A stretch of 64,000 nucleotides of DNA from an uncultured Lachnospiraceae bacterium. Its GTDB lineage: Bacteria; Bacillota; Clostridia; Lachnospirales; Lachnospiraceae. Every line of letters begins with the position of its first letter. The first letter of the stretch is position 1. Positions 58,738-64,000 of the stretch are shown here, one piece after another. The DNA lies in NCBI GenBank assembly GCA_910579805.1, contig CAJTWM010000003.1:62001-126000 (forward strand), given 5' to 3'. Position numbers and translations under genes: made by a program. The notes below the pieces were generated by a model, which was not told where the DNA came from, did not search any database, and was given only the letters and a program-made list of their open reading frames with translations.

Positions 58738-59505
58738 TTATTCATCCTTTCTGTTTATTACTTCATCTGCTAATAACATATATGCTTCTGCACCAGCAGA
58801 TTTTGGTTCATAAGAACTGATTGGCATTCCATAACTTGGAGCCTCTGCTAATCTGATGTTTCTCGGTATAATCGTTTTATATACTCTTTGGTTTAAATGG
58901 TCTTTTACATTTTCAACTACTTGTAAAGAAAGATTAGTTCTGGAATCATACATAGTAAATACGACTCCTTCCATGTCCAACTCAGGATTTAATCTTTCTT
59001 TTACAAGATTTACAGTATGGATCAACTGGCTCAATCCTTCCAATGCATAATATTCACACTGAATCGGAACCAATACCGAATTGGCAGTTGTCATAGCATT
59101 AATAGTCAGCATATTCAAAGAAGGAGGACAATCAATAATAATAAAATCATATTTATCTCTGATCCAGTCTACCTCATTTTTTAATATGTATTCTTTCTTC
59201 TCTACTCCAATCAATTCAATTTCCGCTGCTGCTAAATTTACATTTGACGGAATCAGATCAACACCGTCTACTACATTTTTAACAAGACAATCCTGAATAG
59301 AACACTCACCCAATATTAATTCATATATTGTATTATCCAACTCATTCTTATCTACTCCAAACCCACTCGTTGTATTTCCTTGCGGATCTGTATCGATTAC
59401 TAACACCTTTTGATTTTTAAGCGCCAGCGATGCAGATAAATTAATTGAAGTTGTTGTTTTACCTACTCCGCCTTTTTGATTTGCGATTGCAATAATTCTT
59501 CCCAT
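58738..59505 (-). CDS. parA: ParA/Soj chromosome partition ATPase
   Basis: 255 residues, normal Soj length. Deviant Walker A KGGVGKTTTSINLS, Walker A' VLVIDTDPQGNTTSGFG, and Walker B FIIIDCPPSLNMLTINAM are all intact. It works with ParB in origin segregation and can influence DnaA. The upstream region contains the cluster of parS sequences. The gene normally next to it, rsmG, is not present. Confidence 0.97.
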   Translation of the reverse strand: MGRIIAIANQKGGVGKTTTSINLSASLALKNQKVLVIDTDPQGNTTSGFGVDKNELDNTIYELILGECSIQDCLVKNVVDGVDLIPSNVNLAAAEIELIGVEKKEYILKNEVDWIRDKYDFIIIDCPPSLNMLTINAMTTANSVLVPIQCEYYALEGLSQLIHTVNLVKERLNPELDMEGVVFTMYDSRTNLSLQVVENVKDHLNQRVYKTIIPRNIRLAEAPSYGMPISSYEPKSAGAEAYMLLADEVINRKDE

Positions 59506-59573
59506 TTATATATTCACCTTTCATTATCTTCGCAATCCGTTTTCTAATAAAATTCCCATTAATGCTCTACAAA

Positions 59574-59749
59574 TGTTTCACATTTTCTCAACGTTTTACT
59601 CTACGATTATATCACTTTTTGGGCCTATTTACTATAAGTAAAATATACTATTATCACTAAATTTATGGTAATAGATTAGAAATTCCATCCATAAATTCTA
59701 TAAATAAATGTTTCACGCACTATTAATTAATGAATTAAAATGTTTCACG
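59574..59749. promoter_or_regulatory. Three parS half-sites
   Basis: TGTTTCAC occurs at 59574, 59709 and 59741 (the last two as TGTTTCACG). Each is the left half of parS (TGTTTCACGTGAAACA) without the mirror half. The first lies in the parA leader. Confidence 0.5.
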
Positions 59750-59776
59750 GACTGCTTACAATATATTGGGTTAAAA

Positions 59777-59792
59777 TGTTTCACGTGAAACA
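59777..59792. promoter_or_regulatory. parS site 1
   Basis: Perfect match to the 16-base consensus TGTTTCACGTGAAACA. ParB nucleation site; indicates the origin-proximal part of the chromosome. Confidence 0.95.
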
Positions 59793-59823
59793 TTATATAG
59801 TGTTTATATTATTTTTATAAAAA

Positions 59824-59839
59824 TGTTTCACGTGAAACA
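59824..59839. promoter_or_regulatory. parS site 2
   Basis: Second perfect TGTTTCACGTGAAACA, 47 bases from the first. Confidence 0.95.
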
Positions 59840-60505
59840 TTTTTATATGTATTTAAATCCAAATTTTAAATAACAATGACCTATATTTCAAATAAAGAAT
59901 GCCCATTTTAAATAAAATTTCATTCAAAATATATTCTGTTATTTTTTATATTTATTTAAATTTTCTTTTAAGGAATATCTGCTTTAATTATAAAATTTCT
60001 AAAAAATACTGATTCCGGTTAATAAGATGGCGTTGATGTTTGTCAGATAAATAATTCATTTATTTCATTTATTACATTTTAATTGAAAATGATAGACAAG
60101 TATTTTATAATTAAATGAATATATATTTAAACTTATTACATTTTTTGATGACTTCAATGAACATTTCCAAGTTGATTATTTCACGCCAAAGGATCCAAAT
60201 CTGACTGTGAATAGGATCCACCAGATTTTCTAATGGAGTCAACGATTCGCAGAACAGATCCACCCTTACTTTTGTTTACTTACCCCCACTTTGAGTATCA
60301 TGACGCATAGCAAAAGGTAAGCGGATTCTATGCGTGCATTGGTGGATTTCAAATGAATATTGATAACTCCCCCAGCGTGAAATATTCACAAGTTTTATAA
60401 TTAACAAATATAGCTTTATTATAGAGCATAAATAGGAATAATTACTCTTTTCCAATCTTTATTTATTAAGAAACCGGAAATATAAAATCAGAGGTTATAA
60501 CATTT
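59840..60505. other. AT-rich intergenic stretch with a richer patch at 60180-60390
   Basis: No gene is seen. 59840-60175 is very AT-rich without clear repeats. 60180-60390 changes character: it has a higher GC content, three GGATCC or GATCCACC words (60191, 60214, 60267), GGTGGATTTC at 60341, CCCCCAGCGTGAAATATTCAC near 60367 and a near-palindrome GTGAAATATTCAC. It may be a decayed mobile-element fragment, but no readable transposase remains. Confidence 0.4.
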
Positions 60506-60775
60506 ATGGATCACATCAAACTAACAAAAAGTGAATTATTTATCCGACAAACAATTAATGCCGTCTTATTAGCGGGAATTATTATTTTTTTCATAGGGGT
60601 ATATTACTTTGTAATTAAGGCAGGTATTCCTTATCAAGATCCACCATTAGAGTTACAAATACAATATACAGTCAACATGGAAATCGGTAAAATACTGATA
60701 AAAGATGGTATACTAATTTTTATATGTGGTGGAATCATCTATTTACTTATAAAGTTTGTATTTAAGAAAAGATGA
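60506..60775 (+). CDS. Small two-helix membrane protein, unknown
   Basis: 89 residues with hydrophobic segments at about 18-40 and 62-84 separated by a short loop (IKAGIPYQDPPLELQIQYTVNM), a Lys-rich end and no recognised family. The site upstream is weak (AGAGG, 12 bases). Codon use and AT content are higher than in the core genes. It is followed after 40 bases by another small gene in the same direction. It is a plausible but unproven gene in a foreign-looking patch. Confidence 0.6.
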   Translation: MDHIKLTKSELFIRQTINAVLLAGIIIFFIGVYYFVIKAGIPYQDPPLELQIQYTVNMEIGKILIKDGILIFICGGIIYLLIKFVFKKR

Positions 60776-60815
60776 AACAAATAAACTCATATTAAATCTT
60801 TAGGAGGTAATTACT

Positions 60816-61196
60816 ATGAACTCATTTAAAATTGGAAAAACGGAATTTGGTACAGGAAAAATTTCATTTACTGTCACAAATAATTTAATAAATCTTGAAA
60901 TCAATGGAAATGACCAAACTTTTAATAGTATCATGGAAGATGATAACAATGAATGGAGTTGGGCTTTATATCCTCCAAAAATTTATTTAAAGGATGTACC
61001 AAATGAAAATAATAAAATAATAATTGATAATGATTATCTCAATAAATATGACATCGCACTTTATATGATGGATTATAATGACTTTACAGGAATATTGGAA
61101 ATTAAAGATGAGTTTATTTCTATTATCGGACAAGTAAATATAATGGGAAAGTTATTCCCTCTTACTATTCACATTGAAAATACTATTAAATCATAA
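60816..61196 (+). CDS. Unknown 126-residue beta-rich protein
   Basis: A strong AGGAGG lies eight bases before the ATG. The protein is acidic, AT-rich in codons and appears mostly beta (TGKISFTVTNNLINLEINGND, IIGQVNIMGKLFPLTIHIENTI), with WSWALYPPKIYLKD in the middle. No catalytic motif, signal peptide or family is recognised. In size and setting it resembles immunity proteins of polymorphic toxin systems, but no toxin gene is present, so this is only a guess. Confidence 0.65.
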   Translation: MNSFKIGKTEFGTGKISFTVTNNLINLEINGNDQTFNSIMEDDNNEWSWALYPPKIYLKDVPNENNKIIIDNDYLNKYDIALYMMDYNDFTGILEIKDEFISIIGQVNIMGKLFPLTIHIENTIKS

Positions 61197-61199
61197 AAT

Positions 61200-61468
61200 A
61201 TACAAATCAGGATTAAAAAATCTTATATTTTATGCACACTATCTCACGGCTCATATCAAAATTATAATAATACCATGAGATAGATTGAAAAATCTAAGAT
61301 TTTATGATTCTCTATTTAAGCAGTATCATAAGCAAGCTTGTAATATGCATGGGAATTAGTGCGAAAAAAACTTCTAACTGCCCACGGCAGTTTTCACTAA
61401 CAACAGGAGCTGCTTCATAAAGGCAACTATGTTGCCTTAGAAGTTCTAAGTCTCATCCTGATTTGTAT
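61200..61468. repeat. 269-bp element with 14-bp inverted ends and internal hairpins
   Basis: ATACAAATCAGGAT (61200-61213) is repeated in perfect inversion at 61455-61468. Inside are a hairpin (61239-61246 with 61276-61283), and a three-way fold: outer stem AACTTCTAA/TTAGAAGTT (61369-61377, 61437-61445) enclosing CTGCC-CAC-GGCAG (61378-61390) and AAGGCAAC-TAT-GTTGCCTT (61420-61438). Another hairpin GCCCGC-TAAA-GCGGGC (61469-61484) touches the right end. There is no coding frame. It may be a small non-autonomous mobile element or a structured RNA. Confidence 0.6.
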
Positions 61469-61528
61469 GCCCGCTAAAGCGGGCGGATGGAAAATAGAGT
61501 AAAATATTATATTAAAATTTTTCTTTCC

Positions 61529-61962
61529 TCAACCAATCAATTTAGCATTGCAAAAATCAGATGGTCTAAGTTCATAATCAATCGAAGTCTGTAGTAATTC
61601 TCCCAATTGATTTTTCCATGAATTTTCATTTATTGCAATTTTTTTAAATCCTAACAATTCATAGACATATTGCGCCCTTGTATTCTTTAGATTGGTATCT
61701 AAAAAAATAAGTTCGTAGCCCATATTAAACAATTCTTCAATAAGCATACTTAATAGTACTCGTCCTAGACCTTTCCCTTGAAAACAGGAATTACAAATTT
61801 TGATTCCTATCTCGACCTTTTTACCTTCATAAACATAGAAACTCATTTCACCAATTGAGGTTCCCTTATATTCAATAATCAGTCGTCGTTTTATATTATC
61901 ACTATCATTAACAATTTGCTCTTTAATCTCTTTTAAAACACGCTCTAGCTGACAATCTTCCT
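61529..61962 (-). pseudogene. GNAT acetyltransferase, N-terminally truncated
   Basis: The frame is open from a TAG at about 61963-61965 down to 61529, but the only ATG is at 61846 (105 residues). Protein-like sequence continues upstream of it (LERVLKEIKEQIVNDSDNIKRRLIIEYKGTSIGEM), with no start codon. The GNAT acetyl-CoA loop is present (GKGLGRVLLSMLIEELF) followed by LDTNLKNTRAQYVYELLGFKKI. The first strands and helices of the fold (about 60 residues) are missing. Beyond the stop the sequence changes into the terminator region of the response-regulator gene, so this looks like a breakpoint. A short functional protein from 61846 is unlikely. Confidence 0.75.
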
Positions 61963-61985
61963 ACGGATAGCCGTGTGCATAAAAA

Positions 61986-62005
61986 AGGATGCCAATAGGC
62001 ATCCT
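61986..62005 (-). terminator. Terminator of the DegS/DegU-like operon
   Basis: Perfect 8-base arms AGGATGCC and GGCATCCT with a four-base loop, followed on the minus strand by TTTTTT. It lies 12 bases after the response-regulator stop. Confidence 0.85.
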
Positions 62006-62016
62006 CACACAATAAT

Positions 62017-62658
62017 CTATATTTTAATAATATCATTCCGAATCGCAAACACAGCTGCCTGCGTCCTATCTGAAACCTGTATTTTTTTAAAGATATTAGA
62101 AATATGATTTTTTACAGTACGTTCACTGATATTTAAAGAGATTGCAATTTCCCTGTTAAACATACCTTTTGCCACTTTAGCCAAAACTTCCAATTCCCGT
62201 TTCGTTAACTGTTCAATCTTATCCTTATCCTCATCTTTATTGATCAATTTAGCATTCAAAGCCGGAATAAGGCTTGGCTGAATATACTTTTCTCCTTCTG
62301 CAACTGCAAAAATAGCTTTTTTTAACTCTGCAGATTCCGAATCTTTTAAAATATAACCGTCTACTCCTATTTCTATTGCTTTTATCAGATATTCTACTTC
62401 ATTATGTACCGTAAGCATCAAAACTTTTAAACCGGTATCTTTCTTTCTTATCTCTTTTAAAACTTCAATTCCGTTCTTCTTTGGCATATTAATATCAAGC
62501 AATAAGACATCCGGATCATTTTTTTCCAATAATTGCAAACATTCCTCGCCGTCTCCGGTTTCCAAAAAAACTTTTATATCTCCGTCAAATTCTAAAAGCT
62601 GCTTAATTCCTTCCCTGATCATAACATGATCGTCCGCTATCATAACCTTTACACACAT
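62017..62658 (-). CDS. NarL/LuxR-type response regulator (DegU-like)
   Basis: About 213 residues. A receiver domain has acidic pocket Asp9-Asp10, phosphorylated Asp55 in VLLLDINMPKKNG, the Thr in LTVHNEVEYL and Lys in YILKDSE. The C-terminal LuxR helix-turn-helix is LTKRELEVLAKVAKGMFNREIAISLNISERTVKNHISNIFKKI. Start: 62658 (MCVKVMIADDH) matches relatives; the earlier ATG at 62670 touches the site. It follows the histidine kinase by 14 bases (or two from 62670), so they are one operon. Targets are not visible. Confidence 0.92.
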   Translation of the reverse strand: MCVKVMIADDHVMIREGIKQLLEFDGDIKVFLETGDGEECLQLLEKNDPDVLLLDINMPKKNGIEVLKEIRKKDTGLKVLMLTVHNEVEYLIKAIEIGVDGYILKDSESAELKKAIFAVAEGEKYIQPSLIPALNAKLINKDEDKDKIEQLTKRELEVLAKVAKGMFNREIAISLNISERTVKNHISNIFKKIQVSDRTQAAVFAIRNDIIKI

Positions 62659-62672
62659 GTACTTTTCCATCC

Positions 62673-63659
62673 TTACTCAACTTCTAAATTCCCCTTTAAA
62701 TAATCTAAAGGTAATTGTATATTAATATTTGTACCTTTATCTTTTTCGGATTTAAAATCAATCGTACCATGTAAAATGTTTACACGTTCCTCTAATATCA
62801 TTAATCCAAAGTGATGATTTAATTTTTCATTTTGCAATACTTCTTCTACTTCAAATCCCTTTCCGTCGTCTGAAATTTCAATATTAAAAAAAGCCCCCTT
62901 GTCTTTCATCTTTACGTTTATTAAACTTCCGTCCGAATGCCTCACCGCATTATTCACGCATTCCTGTACAATTCTAAAAATTGCCAATAAAGCGGTTTTA
63001 TTGTTCAGATCAAGATCATCTATTTCAAACACAATATTAATAGACGATTCATCTTTCATTTTATTTACTAATTGTTCCACCGATTCTTTAAATCCTAAAT
63101 CATCAAACTGCATGGGACGAAGGTCAAAAATTGTCGTTCTTATCTCATTAATGACTTCTTTTATATGTTTTGAAATAGACGCTAACTCTAACTTTGCCTG
63201 TATGGGATCTTTATCAATATATTTAGACGCCAATTCCAATTCATGGATCGTATGAGTTAAATTTTGAAGAGAAGAATCATGAAGATCTCTGGCAATCCTT
63301 TTTCTTTCCGTTTCCTGAATTTCCAATTCATACATATCATTATTAGGATGAGTGATCAAAAATTCTATCTTCCTTAATCTGTTTTCAATAATCTCCTTTT
63401 CTTTCATATAAGTCTGATATTCTTTTTCATATAACGTTTTTAAACTTCTGTTTTCTGCCAAGGAATCCTTATATATGGTTTCCACATTTCTAGGTGAAAA
63501 AAATTTGAAATAAGAATCTTCAATACCTGTAATATTGTCGATATAAGAGCTTACTTCAGAAATTTTATTTTTACATTCATTTATCTTTTCCTGTATAGAA
63601 TCTCTTTCTTTTATAAAATCATCATATAATTTTTCTAATATTTCTTTTTTTTCTTTCAT
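62673..63659 (-). CDS. Cytosolic DegS-like sensor histidine kinase
   Basis: About 328 residues and no membrane segment. The N-terminal ~130 residues are coiled coil (KEILEKLYDDFIKERDSIQEKINECKNKI). The HisKA_3 phospho-His is in TERKRIARDLHDSSLQNLTH (about 136-155). The ATPase domain has N-box VQECVNNAVRHSDG and G-box ISDDGKGFEVEE, then GLMILEERVNILHGTI. This matches DegS of Bacillus, a soluble kinase sensing an internal cue. ATG 63659 is preceded by GGAAGGA. It pairs with the response regulator downstream. Confidence 0.92.
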   Translation of the reverse strand: MKEKKEILEKLYDDFIKERDSIQEKINECKNKISEVSSYIDNITGIEDSYFKFFSPRNVETIYKDSLAENRSLKTLYEKEYQTYMKEKEIIENRLRKIEFLITHPNNDMYELEIQETERKRIARDLHDSSLQNLTHTIHELELASKYIDKDPIQAKLELASISKHIKEVINEIRTTIFDLRPMQFDDLGFKESVEQLVNKMKDESSINIVFEIDDLDLNNKTALLAIFRIVQECVNNAVRHSDGSLINVKMKDKGAFFNIEISDDGKGFEVEEVLQNEKLNHHFGLMILEERVNILHGTIDFKSEKDKGTNINIQLPLDYLKGNLEVE

Positions 63660-63795
63660 GATTCCTTCCATAATTTAAGACTATAAAATAATACTAAAAT
63701 AATTTACATCTCAAATGATAACCTATAACTTATCAGATTAAAAGAACTATTTCATATTTTTAATATCATTTTTTAATTTTCATCATAAATCTCAG

Positions 63796-64000
63796 CTAAT
63801 TTAAAATTTTAAAAGTGGGATAATAACTAAATTCCGCTTTTCCTATAATAGAAGAAAAAGGAACAAATTTATGATTCCAGTATCTGGAATCATATGAATT
63901 ATTTCTATTGTCTCCCATTACAAAATAAGAATCCTCAGGTACAGTATAAGGTCCAAAATCATCTTTCATTATTATAGAAGTAAAATCATTTTCCAAAGGT
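63796..64000 (-). CDS. lepB: Signal peptidase I, C-terminal part (5' end outside window)
   Basis: At least 68 residues are encoded; the frame stays open to the window edge, and the TTG at 63996 is internal. VPEDSYFVMGDNRNNSYDSRYW is the conserved box after the catalytic Lys, with the usual GDNR and SxDSR. The catalytic Ser, Lys and membrane anchor lie outside. The protein ends FSYYPTFKILN. It removes signal peptides of secreted proteins; in this window the GH51, binding proteins and DUF5696 are such substrates in principle. Confidence 0.85.
   Translation of the reverse strand, partial: PLENDFTSIIMKDDFGPYTVPEDSYFVMGDNRNNSYDSRYWNHKFVPFSSIIGKAEFSYYPTFKILN

Noticed and set aside
61529..61846. 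Intact 105-residue acetyltransferase
   Set aside because: Homologous sequence continues upstream without a start codon and the N-terminal part of the fold is missing.
1..64000. CRISPR arrays, rRNA genes, prophage or complete insertion sequence
   Set aside because: No regularly spaced repeats, rRNA sequence, phage structural genes or intact transposase were seen.

Overview
The window reads as chromosome of a Gram-positive, low-to-moderate GC anaerobe of the Clostridia, most likely family Lachnospiraceae. The basis is the block parA-parB-DUF4446-HD-GYP-serS-DUF3881, strong AGGAGG ribosome binding sites, sigma-A promoters, lipobox lipoproteins and the type of sugar ABC importers and GH43/GH51 enzymes. 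The genus cannot be fixed from the sequence alone. Almost all genes lie on the minus strand. The window begins inside murG and ends inside a signal peptidase gene.

1-24.9 kb. After the murG 3' end and an M3 peptidase comes a glycan-use region. It holds a cytoplasmic GH43 arabinanase-type enzyme with a divergent ArsR-type regulator, then a malto-oligosaccharide operon (GH13 neopullulanase-type enzyme, binding lipoprotein, two permeases) with a divergent, apparently leaderless LacI-type regulator. Next are a putative carbohydrate-binding lipoprotein behind two identical palindromic operators, a cytoplasmic GH51 arabinofuranosidase, a GH43 exo-enzyme, a LamG-type lipoprotein and an orphan sugar-binding lipoprotein. 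A small non-sugar block follows: XRE-TPR regulator, ABC exporter half, HAD phosphatase and an HTH-methyltransferase fusion.

24.9-39.2 kb. Seven minus-strand genes form one long operon: a 1003-residue solute-binding protein, a first permease pair, an NHL-propeller/YIP1 membrane protein, a DUF5696 protein and a second permease pair. Opposite it lies a secreted 923-residue GH51 lipoprotein. None of the sugar importers has its own ATPase, so a shared MsmX/UgpC-type ATPase elsewhere is inferred. Together with the GH43/GH51 enzymes this suggests that arabinan or arabinoxylan is cut outside, imported as oligosaccharides and finished in the cytoplasm.

39.3-49.3 kb. A complete fructose PTS operon (fruR-fruK-fruA-HPr-enzyme I) has an HPr with Arg at the regulatory position 46. 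Next come a membrane-anchored GH43 enzyme coupled to a small membrane protein, and an HD-GYP plus PilZ pair that points to cyclic-di-GMP signalling.

49.4-64 kb. An Lhr-type helicase, tRNA-Arg(CCT), DUF3881, serS, a second HD-GYP protein, DUF4446, parB and parA lead to a parS cluster (two perfect sites and three half-sites), so the replication origin should be near. The usual rsmG/mnmG neighbours are absent. In their place is about 2.5 kb of AT-rich sequence with two unknown small genes, a structured element bounded by 14-bp inverted repeats and a truncated acetyltransferase gene. A DegS/DegU-like two-component system and a partial lepB close the window.

The best candidates for something undescribed are the double-permease DUF5696/YIP1 import cluster, the inverted-repeat element at 61200-61468, the paired repeat in front of fruK and serS, the leaderless LacI gene with the separate palindromic operators, and the Ser46-less HPr.
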